This document shows positions 1 through 5,628 of a stretch of 5,707 nucleotides of DNA, in pieces. Position 1 is the first letter of the stretch. The number at the start of each line of letters is the position of its first letter. The DNA is from Oligoflexia bacterium. Lineage in GTDB: Bacteria; Myxococcota_A; UBA796; UBA2385. The translations under genes were made by a program, and so were the position numbers. The stretch is from NCBI GenBank assembly GCA_013152105.1, contig JAADHA010000194.1, forward strand, positions 1 through 5,707. Direction: 5' to 3'. The notes under the pieces were generated by a model. It saw only the letters and a program-made list of their open reading frames with translations, had not been told where the DNA came from and made no database searches.

Positions 1-16
1 TGTCGGGCCCGGACAG

Positions 17-41
17 GGGGGGAAGAATCTGTCTTCCCCCC
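17..41. terminator. Strong GC-rich hairpin, possible terminator without a T-run
   Basis: A perfect 10-bp inverted repeat, GGGGGGAAGA (17-26) and TCTTCCCCCC (32-41), encloses a 5-base loop. Outer GGGCCC blocks at 5-10 and 48-53 could add a second, discontinuous stem. No T-run follows on either strand, so it is not a textbook intrinsic terminator. It may end transcription of a gene lying before the window, or be an mRNA-stabilising or protein-binding palindrome. The hairpin itself is seen directly; its role is inference. Confidence 0.35.
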
Positions 42-83
42 AACAAGGGGCCCCGGGCATGAGACCGGGCAGGATTGGACTCC

Positions 84-101
84 CGCCTGGGACTCCAGGC
101 G
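84..101. other. 7-bp perfect stem with tetraloop in the 5' region
   Basis: CGCCTGG (84-90) pairs exactly with CCAGGCG (95-101) around a four-base GACT loop. It lies 70 bases before the start of the first gene. It could be part of that gene's 5' untranslated region or of a regulatory site. A 7-bp GC-rich palindrome can also arise by chance in DNA of this composition. Confidence 0.3.
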
Positions 102-170
102 CTATGCTGCGCGACGTACTCGTTCGTGTAGCGCAGCGACGCTGCCGCGCACCTTCGGCCCGGAGTTCGG

Positions 171-950
171 ATGGCACCACGACAGCTCAGCGACGGCTAC
201 CACCTGTCTCTCTCCATCGGCAAAGCGCTGTGGGACGACCTGGTAGGAGCTGCGCTGCCGATGACGGTGCGGCACGGTGAGTTTGAGCTGGGACCGCTGG
301 TGTATCGAGGCGTCAAGCAGCTTCAGGTTCGCGAGAAGGTCGTCGCCTTGCTGGAAGATCGCCAGCCGCCCCAGGTGGTCACCCGGGCGCGACAGCGCGC
401 CGCCGGGATCTGGGGCCGTCGCCGTGGTCAGGTCTATCAGACCATTTCAGACATCGTGACGGTCGAAGGCGACTGGAAGCTGGAGATCGACGACAAGGGC
501 ACCGAGTTTCACTACGGCGTTCAGAAAATCGGGGTCGATGCGCACGTCAAGGTCACCGTCAACGGGACCGCCAGGCTGCTCAAGAACAATATCGAGTTTC
601 CTTTCACCATCGAGAAGCGCCTTGGAGCGACCTGCTCGCTGGGGGACATCCAGTACGACAAGGGCTTGCGTGCCATCGTCGGATCGATGCAGGACCCAGC
701 CATCGACCTGGGTGACCACATCGTGCTTCGGCTGCTCAACAAGGTGGCCGCGCTCGTGGTCGAGCAGCAGACGGCTCGTTTCTCTCAGGTGCCGATCCTC
801 AAGAAGGCCCAGGTCGAGAGCCTGGTGGCACCGGCCGGGGGGCCCTTGAAACTCCAGATGGGCGTCGACGACATCGCCATCGAGGTGACCGAGGAGAACC
901 TGACGCTACGGGTTCGCTTTGGCTTCCAGCAGCGCCAGCTCACGGGCTGA
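171..950 (+). CDS. Hypothetical protein, 259 aa, possibly a lipid-binding (TULIP)-like beta fold
   Basis: I do not recognise this protein with confidence. The start is ATG at 171: an in-frame stop lies at 129 with no other start between, and a GGAG at 162-165 sits five bases upstream. There is no signal peptide or membrane segment, so it is probably cytosolic. Residues 1-35 look like a helix that begins 'SDGYHLSLSIGKALWDDLV'. A basic stretch follows at about residues 71-86 (RARQRAAGIWGRRRG). From about residue 87 to the end the pattern is alternating hydrophobic residues typical of long beta strands, with a helix near 182-200. A helix followed by long amphipathic strands loosely recalls TULIP-type lipid-binding families such as DUF4403, but this is a guess from pattern alone. 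The only cysteine is C155. It converges with the next gene, ending 58 bases before that gene's stop. Confidence 0.85.
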   Translation: MAPRQLSDGYHLSLSIGKALWDDLVGAALPMTVRHGEFELGPLVYRGVKQLQVREKVVALLEDRQPPQVVTRARQRAAGIWGRRRGQVYQTISDIVTVEGDWKLEIDDKGTEFHYGVQKIGVDAHVKVTVNGTARLLKNNIEFPFTIEKRLGATCSLGDIQYDKGLRAIVGSMQDPAIDLGDHIVLRLLNKVAALVVEQQTARFSQVPILKKAQVESLVAPAGGPLKLQMGVDDIAIEVTEENLTLRVRFGFQQRQLTG

Positions 951-980
951 GCCGGGCCCATCCAGAAACACGGCTGGTTT

Positions 981-1004
981 GGCGTGCGCTGCCCGCCATT
1001 TTGT
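981..1004 (+). terminator. Weak candidate terminator between convergent genes
   Basis: The 58-base gap between the two convergent stop codons holds GGCG (981-984) pairing with CGCC (994-997), followed by ATTTTGT. An alternative 5-bp stem is GCCCG (991-995) with CGGGC (1005-1009), which would place the T-run in the loop. Either is weak. Its position is right for a terminator serving the upstream (+) gene, but stem strength is low for this GC content. Confidence 0.2.
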
Positions 1005-1008
1005 CGGG

Positions 1009-1587
1009 CTACTCCCACCCCTTCAGCCACGAGATCCAGCCCCGCCAGGGGTCCGGCTTGCCGATCCGCAGGCGGATGACCCCCTTGAAGGCGGTCTGCG
1101 AAACGGGGCCCCACCAGCGCGAGTCCACAGCCCGGTCCCGGTCGTCGGCCAGCAGATACCAGGACCCCTCGGGAACCTGTACCGCGTCAGCCGTCCAGGG
1201 TGCGGGCGGCTTGCGCAGGCGGACCAGCCAATTGAACGCTCGGGCCGGCGGCTTGGACCAGATGACCTCTTTCATCAGGCGGTCTCCCTGGAGCATGCCC
1301 ATGTCCGTCTGGCGGATCCGCTTGCCATTGGCCCGGATCCCGCCATCGTCCCAGGCCACCTTGGTGTCAGCGCCAGTGAGCAGGCGACGCAACACCGTTC
1401 TGCCGGGGTCCAGGGGATCCTGCAACACGACCACGTCACCCCGCAGGGGCTGCACCGGCAGGACCCAGACCAGGTCGCCGCGCTGCAGATTGGGGCTCAT
1501 CTCGTCGTCCGTGACCCGGCGCGCGGGCAGCATCAGGACGGCGAGCAGGACAGTCATCGACAAGGCAAGTCGTCTGAGCCAGCGCAT
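1009..1587 (-). CDS. Type I signal peptidase (S26) homologue lacking catalytic residues
   Basis: A 192-residue membrane-anchored member of the S26 signal peptidase fold. Residues 6-21 form one hydrophobic segment after a basic N-terminus (MRWLRR), which would place the bulk outside the cytoplasm. The family's conserved boxes are recognisable in order: box B at 27-39 (DDEMSPNLQRGDL), box C at 49-54 (RGDVVV), box D at 64-77 (TVLRRLL...TKV) and box E at 147-160 (ADDRDRAVDSRWWG). Aligned to E. coli LepB by these boxes, Ser90 corresponds to Glu29, Lys145 to Arg67 and Ser278 to Ala153. All three codons were checked in the DNA (GAG, CGT, GCT). The protein is therefore predicted to keep the fold without peptidase activity. 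The C-terminus is tryptophan-rich (W181, W184, W187, W191). The frame stays open far upstream on this strand, but ATG at 1587 is chosen because the membrane segment follows at once and a GGAG lies eight bases before it. Arg may rarely act as a base, so inactivity remains a prediction. Confidence 0.88.
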   Translation of the reverse strand: MRWLRRLALSMTVLLAVLMLPARRVTDDEMSPNLQRGDLVWVLPVQPLRGDVVVLQDPLDPGRTVLRRLLTGADTKVAWDDGGIRANGKRIRQTDMGMLQGDRLMKEVIWSKPPARAFNWLVRLRKPPAPWTADAVQVPEGSWYLLADDRDRAVDSRWWGPVSQTAFKGVIRLRIGKPDPWRGWISWLKGWE

Positions 1588-1595
1588 GGCGTGGT

Positions 1596-1599
1596 CTCC
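1596..1599 (-). promoter_or_regulatory. Ribosome-binding site of the signal peptidase homologue
   Basis: Read on the minus strand this is GGAG, eight bases before the ATG at 1587. It decides the start within an open frame that runs upstream for another 1.6 kb antisense to the surface-protein gene. Confidence 0.65.
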
Positions 1600-1731
1600 A
1601 GCAGGGCAGTGAGGGCTTAACAAGGTATGGCGGCTGGCCGCCGGAAGCGCGTGCTTCGGGTCGCTGCTTGTCCCAATCTGCCGCGAAGGCCGCGAACTCG
1701 ATCGGCTGGTGCTAACGTCGCCTTGACAACT

Positions 1732-1735
1732 GGAG
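1732..1735 (+). promoter_or_regulatory. Ribosome-binding site fixing the surface-protein start
   Basis: GGAG sits eight bases before the ATG at 1744. It supports that ATG over an in-frame ATG at 1627, which would add 39 arginine-rich residues ahead of the signal peptide. Confidence 0.7.
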
Positions 1736-1743
1736 CGCGATTC

Positions 1744-4700
1744 ATGACCTCTGCCCTCACCCTGCTGCTGACCCTCTCCGCCCCCTCGGCGGCCCTCGAT
1801 GTCTTCGTGTTGGATGATGGGGGTAGCGGTACGGACGACCTCGTGTCCGAGCTGGAGAGCTGGGGCCACACGGTCACGGTCAGCTCGACATCTCCGGACA
1901 TCCTCGAGTACGAGTTCACGGGTGCTGAGGCGGGCCTGGACATCACGACCTACGACGCCGTGATCTGGCTGGACGGGGGCAACTCCATGTATAGTGAGAT
2001 GACGACCTCGGGCCTCGACACGCTGACGTCCTTCGTCGATGGCGGCGGCGGGCTGCTGCTCTTCGGGGCGACCGGCTACCAGTATGACGAGTTGGGGTAC
2101 TACGACGGCTACGGCGATCTGATACCGCTGCGCAATGACGAATCCTCCATTGGATCCTCCACCTGGACGGTGGTCAGCGGCACCCACCCGCTCGCCGAGG
2201 GCTACAGCACGGGTGACACGTTCACGCTCAACTCCGCGCTGCTGAAGGACTCGAGTGCGTCGAGTGGGACGATGGTCTTCTCGTTCGTCAGAGGAAGCTC
2301 GACCTATGCCGGGGGATCCGCCGTCGAGCTTGGCGATGGGCGCCTGGTCCAGTACGCCTTGTGGGGAAACCTTCCGTCCATCACCTCGGTGCTTGGAACC
2401 GACTGGACAGACGGCGATGTCAGCCAGCTCGTCGAGAACGCCTTGCAGTGGATCGTGCAGCGCCCGCCCGATGTGGTGATGTCCAGCAGCTTCACGGTGG
2501 CCGCCGAGAGCAGCGTGACGATGGCGCCGAGCTCGGCCAGCGACCCGGACGGCGGCCCGGTCACCTATGCCTGGGACATCGGCTCGGACGGGTCGGTCGA
2601 GGGTACTGGCGACAGCTACACCTTCACGGCTGCCGGCTACGACGGCCCGACTACCCAGGGCCTGACCCTGACCGTGACCGATGACGAGGGTGTGTCGACA
2701 GCGGTCACGGCCACCATCACCATCAACAATGTCGCGCCCGCGATCAGCGGGACATCCAGCTCTGGGACGGTGGCCGAGGGGACCAGCGCCACGCTCAGCG
2801 TGAGCTACTCCGATGTCGAGAGCGCGGACACCCAGACCGTGAGCTGGGACTTCGGGGACGGGACGACCGGCACCGGCGACTCCGTCAGCCACGCCTGGGG
2901 CGACAACGATGACTACACCGTGATCGTGACCGTCACCGACGACGATGGCGGGTTGGACTCGAGCAGCTTCACGCAGACCACGACCAACGTCGCGCCGACC
3001 CTGTCCGGGGATCCAGACACGACCGCGACCCAGGGCGTGTCCTACAGCTTCACCCCGACCGTGACGGACCCGGGCACCGACGACACCTTTTCCTTCACGG
3101 CCTCGCTGCCGGACGGGGCCAGCGTCGACGGCAGCACCGGTCAGGTCACCTGGACGCCGACCACGGACCAACTGGGCACCTATGGCCTGACCCTGACCGT
3201 CCAAGATGATGACGGCGGCGAGGACAGCCTGAGCTGGGACGTCGATGTCAGCTTCGTCGACACCGACGGCGATGGGATGTCCGACACCTGGGAGAGTACC
3301 TACGGCCTCGACCCCTCGGACCCCTCGGATGCCACCGCGGACGGTGACGGCGACGGCCGCACCAACCTCGAAGAGTTCCTGGACGGGACCGATCCGACCG
3401 TGTACGACGGCCCGGGGCAGCCGACCCTGGTGTCACCGGCCGACGACGCAGAGGTCAGCGATATCTCGCCCACCTTCCAGGTCGACAACGCCACGGCACC
3501 CCTGGACCAGACCATCAGCTACGGCTTCCAAGTCTACGAGGACGAGGATCTGACATTGTTGTACGCATCCGTGGACAGCCAGGTCGAGGGCACGGACGGC
3601 ACCACGCAGTGGCAGCTCGACAGCCCCGAGCTGGTCGAGAACACCGACTACTGGTGGACCGCCAACGCCGCGGACGACTACATCACCGGCGAGTCGGCCT
3701 CGCCAGCCTTCCACTTCTTCTTCAACACGGTCAACGAAGCCCCCTCGGCTCCTGGGATCTACTCGCCCTTTGACGGCGGCATCGTGGCGACCCTCACCCC
3801 GGACATGGTGCTGACGGCCTCCGAGGACCCGGACCGCGACGCCCTGACCTACCGCGCCGTGATCGAGAACCTCGATGGTGAGCTCATCACCCAGGTGGAC
3901 GGCCTCACCGACGACGGCAGCACCGCGACCTGGTCGCTGACGACCGACCTGGTCGACGATACCGACTACTGCTGGTACGCGGTCGCGGTCGACCCGGACG
4001 GCCTGGAGAGCGACGCCTCGGAATATGCCTGTTTCTTCGTCAACCTCTCCAACGAAGCGCCCTCGGCGCCGATCATCATCGATCCAACGGACAACAGCAC
4101 GGTTGGCACCTTGCTGCCCACCATCACCGTCACCAACGGGGTTGATCCCGAGGGTCGCGCGACCATCCACGAATTCCAGCTCGACCTGCTTGATACCTTT
4201 GACTCCGAGTCCTTGCAGGCTGGCTCGGTCGACACCGACACCAGCGTCGACGGTGACGGCCAGACCTCGTGGACGGCCGATCTGAAGCTGAGCGAGGACA
4301 CGGTCTGGTACGCGCGGGCGCGCTGCAACGATGGCGGTGAGGCCAGTGACTGGTCGACGGTCTCCTTCCTGGTGTCGCTCAGCGATGGTGCGCCCACGAC
4401 GCCCGCCCTGGTCAGCCCCGCGGACGGGTTGGAGTTGGGCGAGGCACCCAGCTTCGTAGTGGACAACGCCACCGATCCCGAGGGCACGGCCCTGTCCTAC
4501 GACTTTGTGGTCACGGACCGCCTGGGCGACACCGTGGCTTCTGCCGAGGGGTTGGCCGAGGGTGCTGGTGGCCAGACCCAGTGGGCGCCGGACACGCTGG
4601 CTGACGGCGTCTATTCCTGGACATCGCGGGCGGTGGACGCCGGAGACCAGGCCAGCGACTGGGCGCTGACGTGGAGCTTCGCGGTCTCGGACGGGGTCGT

Positions 4701-4884
4701 GACCGGGACGGGTGGGGGCGCTGACGACAGCGGTCTGGGCGACGGCAGCGGCCTGGCTCCCCTGGATATCAAGGGCGAGGGCTGCGCCTGTTCAAGCACT
4801 GCCCCTCCAGGTGGCGCTTCGCTGGCCATCTTCGGTGGTCTGCTGGGCCTGCTCGGCCTGCGGCGGAGGGAGCGCTTCGAGTAG
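1744..4884 (+). CDS. MYXO-CTERM multidomain surface protein (GATase-like, PKD, Ca-binding, Fn3-like)
   Basis: A 1046-residue exported protein. Domains in order: signal peptide 1-17 (MTSALTLLLTLSAPSAA, cleavage predicted before Leu18); a flavodoxin/class I glutamine-amidotransferase-like domain at 18-239 (DVFVLDDGG, YDAVIWLDGG, GGGLLLFGATGYQ, HPLAEGY) with no cysteine, hence no amidotransferase nucleophile; two PKD-type domains at about 240-329 and 331-415, the second with the classic WDFGDG at 368-373; a cadherin/He_PIG-like domain at 417-502 (LPDGASVDGSTGQVTWTPT); two EF-hand-type calcium loops at 506-544; four Fn3-like repeats at 560-979; a Gly/Asp linker at 987-1003; and the MYXO-CTERM tail at 1013-1046. 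The mature protein is strongly acidic. The likely role is a calcium-stabilised cell-surface or adhesive protein; the ligand is unknown. C743 and C763 in the second Fn3-like repeat could form a disulfide. ATG 1744 is chosen because it gives an immediate signal peptide and a well-placed GGAG. An amidase gene follows after nine bases. Confidence 0.93.
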   Translation: MTSALTLLLTLSAPSAALDVFVLDDGGSGTDDLVSELESWGHTVTVSSTSPDILEYEFTGAEAGLDITTYDAVIWLDGGNSMYSEMTTSGLDTLTSFVDGGGGLLLFGATGYQYDELGYYDGYGDLIPLRNDESSIGSSTWTVVSGTHPLAEGYSTGDTFTLNSALLKDSSASSGTMVFSFVRGSSTYAGGSAVELGDGRLVQYALWGNLPSITSVLGTDWTDGDVSQLVENALQWIVQRPPDVVMSSSFTVAAESSVTMAPSSASDPDGGPVTYAWDIGSDGSVEGTGDSYTFTAAGYDGPTTQGLTLTVTDDEGVSTAVTATITINNVAPAISGTSSSGTVAEGTSATLSVSYSDVESADTQTVSWDFGDGTTGTGDSVSHAWGDNDDYTVIVTVTDDDGGLDSSSFTQTTTNVAPTLSGDPDTTATQGVSYSFTPTVTDPGTDDTFSFTASLPDGASVDGSTGQVTWTPTTDQLGTYGLTLTVQDDDGGEDSLSWDVDVSFVDTDGDGMSDTWESTYGLDPSDPSDATADGDGDGRTNLEEFLDGTDPTVYDGPGQPTLVSPADDAEVSDISPTFQVDNATAPLDQTISYGFQVYEDEDLTLLYASVDSQVEGTDGTTQWQLDSPELVENTDYWWTANAADDYITGESASPAFHFFFNTVNEAPSAPGIYSPFDGGIVATLTPDMVLTASEDPDRDALTYRAVIENLDGELITQVDGLTDDGSTATWSLTTDLVDDTDYCWYAVAVDPDGLESDASEYACFFVNLSNEAPSAPIIIDPTDNSTVGTLLPTITVTNGVDPEGRATIHEFQLDLLDTFDSESLQAGSVDTDTSVDGDGQTSWTADLKLSEDTVWYARARCNDGGEASDWSTVSFLVSLSDGAPTTPALVSPADGLELGEAPSFVVDNATDPEGTALSYDFVVTDRLGDTVASAEGLAEGAGGQTQWAPDTLADGVYSWTSRAVDAGDQASDWALTWSFAVSDGVVTGTGGGADDSGLGDGSGLAPLDIKGEGCACSSTAPPGGASLAIFGGLLGLLGLRRRERFE
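3259..3375 (+). other. Two EF-hand/thrombospondin-3-type calcium loops
   Basis: Within the surface protein, residues 506-517 (DTDGDGMSDTWE) and 533-544 (DGDGDGRTNLEE) each have acidic or Asn residues at loop positions 1, 3, 5, 9 and Glu at 12, matching the EF-hand pattern. They are joined by YGLDPSDPSDA and followed by EEFLDGTDP, the usual framework of bacterial thrombospondin type 3-like repeats. Calcium binding is inferred from the ligand pattern. The pair probably acts as a rigid hinge between the PKD/cadherin-like half and the Fn3-like half. Confidence 0.8.
3421..4680 (+). repeat. Four tandem ~100-residue fibronectin-III-like repeats
   Basis: Units are residues 560-664, 665-770, 771-880 and 881-979. 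Each opens with a P..P..(L/I).(S/D)P segment, has a central tryptophan in a (Q/T).(T/S).W motif, and ends with an aromatic-rich strand followed by Asp or a related turn (YWWTANAAD, YCWYAVAVD, VWYARARCND, YSWTSRAVD). Units 2 and 3 share the joint NEAPSAP, whose DNA at 3733-3752 and 4051-4070 differs at only two of 20 bases. The rest of the units are well diverged, indicating old duplications with a conserved linker. Confidence 0.75.
4780..4881 (+). other. MYXO-CTERM sorting tail
   Basis: Residues 1013-1046 read GCAC (C1014, C1016), a short Ser/Pro/Gly stretch, a hydrophobic helix at about 1025-1039 and a final basic cluster RRRER. This matches the tripartite MYXO-CTERM signal of Myxococcota, which is processed by the CPBP-family intramembrane protease myxosortase and directs proteins to the cell surface. 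Processing near the cysteines is inferred from the family. The sorting enzyme is not encoded in this window. Confidence 0.88.
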
Positions 4885-4886
4885 GA
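4883..4886 (+). promoter_or_regulatory. Ribosome-binding site overlapping the upstream stop codon
   Basis: AGGA at 4883-4886 shares two bases with the TAG stop (4882-4884) of the surface-protein gene and lies seven bases before the GTG at 4894. This suggests translational coupling. The nearby ATG at 4886 is not a start, because it reaches TGA after three codons. Confidence 0.65.
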
Positions 4887-4893
4887 TGCGGCG

Positions 4894-5628
4894 GTGAAGC
4901 TCGCCGCTGTCCAGTACCGCCCGCCCAAGGGAGAGCCCGCTGTTTCGCGCCTTGAGCTGGTGAAGCTGGCTGGCCGAGCGGTGGACCAGGGGGCCGAGCT
5001 GGTGGTGCTCCCCGAGCTGGCCACGACTGGCTACGTCTGGTCTTCGGCCCGAGAGATCGCGCCCTTCTGCGAGCCCGCGAATGGCCCCACCCTCCAGGCC
5101 CTCGCGCCCATCGCTGCGCGGGGGGCTTGGATCGTCTGTGGTTTCGCCGAGCGGGCCGATGACGGTGCGCTGTACAACTCCGCCCTGGTGATCGGACCGG
5201 ACGGCGACCTGGCCTGCTGTTACCGCAAGATCCTGCTCTACAAGCTGGACGAGACCTGGGCTTCTGGCGGACAGCGACGCCTGTGGATCGAGATGGAATT
5301 CGGCACCTTTGCCCCTGCGATCTGCATGGACCTCAATGACCCACGGCTGCTGGCCTGGCTGGCCAGGGCCCAGCCCGACATCCTCGCCTTCTGTACGAAC
5401 TGGGTGGAGGAAGGAGCCGACGTCCACGCCTACTGGCAGGCCCGGCTCCGTGACTTCAGGGGCTTCATGGTCGCCGCGAATCGCTGGGGCCAGGACCGCG
5501 GCGTGATCTTCAGCGGTCGATCGGCGATCTTGGCCCCTTCGGGCCGGGTGCTGGCCTCGGCCGGCCCCGAGGGCGACGACGTGCTGGTGGTCGAGACCGG
5601 GGACTGGGGGGGTGATGGTGAGGGGTGA
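4894..5628 (+). CDS. Nitrilase-superfamily carbon-nitrogen hydrolase (amidase)
   Basis: A 244-residue cytosolic hydrolase of the carbon-nitrogen hydrolase (nitrilase) superfamily, which cleaves non-peptide C-N bonds through a thioester intermediate on cysteine. The active site is complete: Glu41 (VVLPELATTGY), Lys112 (CYRKILLY), Glu120 and Cys144 (AICMDLNDPR). The Lys-to-Glu spacing of 8 and Lys-to-Cys spacing of 32 equal those in the aliphatic amidase AmiE. The C-terminal half has the usual AANRWGQ and FSGRSAILAPSGRVLA segments. ICMDL in place of the common CYDxRFPE, together with LDETWA after the Lys, recalls the Nta1 (protein N-terminal Asn/Gln amidase) branch; this comparison is from memory. 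At 244 residues it is slightly short for the family and ends in a Gly/Asp-rich tail. It starts at GTG, nine bases after the surface-protein gene, so the two are probably in one operon. The true substrate is unknown. Confidence 0.9.
   Translation: MKLAAVQYRPPKGEPAVSRLELVKLAGRAVDQGAELVVLPELATTGYVWSSAREIAPFCEPANGPTLQALAPIAARGAWIVCGFAERADDGALYNSALVIGPDGDLACCYRKILLYKLDETWASGGQRRLWIEMEFGTFAPAICMDLNDPRLLAWLARAQPDILAFCTNWVEEGADVHAYWQARLRDFRGFMVAANRWGQDRGVIFSGRSAILAPSGRVLASAGPEGDDVLVVETGDWGGDGEG

Larger units (their letters stand above)
1..170. other. Non-coding leader region upstream of the first gene
   Basis: No convincing coding sequence is seen here. The frame of the downstream gene has an in-frame TAG at 129-131 and no start codon between that stop and the ATG at 171, so the first gene cannot extend into this stretch. 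The region holds two GC-rich hairpins, listed separately. A loose -10-like TATGCT lies at 103-108 and a -35-like TTGGAC at 75-80, but they are 22 bases apart, too far for an ordinary sigma-70 promoter, so no promoter is called. Confidence 0.5.
1588..1743. promoter_or_regulatory. Divergent intergenic region with two palindromes
   Basis: These 156 bases separate the divergent signal-peptidase homologue and surface-protein genes, so promoters for both should lie here. Two adjacent inverted repeats are visible. GGCGGC (1629-1634) pairs with GCCGCC (1637-1642), and GAAGC (1644-1648) pairs with GCTTC (1653-1657); the second stem can extend by two C-G pairs past one G-G mismatch. They could be an operator read by a shared regulator, or RNA hairpins in a leader. 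No convincing -35/-10 pair was found on either strand. Confidence 0.4.

Noticed and set aside
64..101. Possible tRNA-like fold in the 5' region.
   Set aside because: No T-arm TTCRA consensus, no acceptor stem and no anticodon arm could be built on either strand.
1723..1728. Perfect -35 hexamer TTGACA.
   Set aside because: It lies only 15 bases before the ATG at 1744; the matching -10 position would fall inside the coding sequence and reads GACCTC-like, so it cannot drive this start.
1627..1743. In-frame ATG at 1627 giving a 39-residue N-terminal extension of the surface protein.
   Set aside because: The extension is Arg-rich and would bury the signal peptide; ATG 1744 has a GGAG at ideal spacing and begins the signal peptide directly.
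1009..3204. A 731-codon open frame on the minus strand, upstream-extending the signal peptidase homologue.
   Set aside because: The part beyond 1587 lies antisense to the well-supported surface-protein gene and across the intergenic region. Its composition is Arg/Gly/Val-rich without domains, and the real start has a membrane segment and a ribosome-binding site. Openness is a by-product of high GC.
3433..4170. A 245-codon minus-strand open frame.
   Set aside because: Fully antisense to the Fn3-like repeats of the surface protein; Val/Gly/Arg-rich with no motif and no plausible ribosome-binding site considered convincing.
4792..5427. A 211-codon minus-strand open frame.
   Set aside because: Antisense to the MYXO-CTERM tail and the nitrilase, both of which have clear motifs; no domain is recognisable in it.
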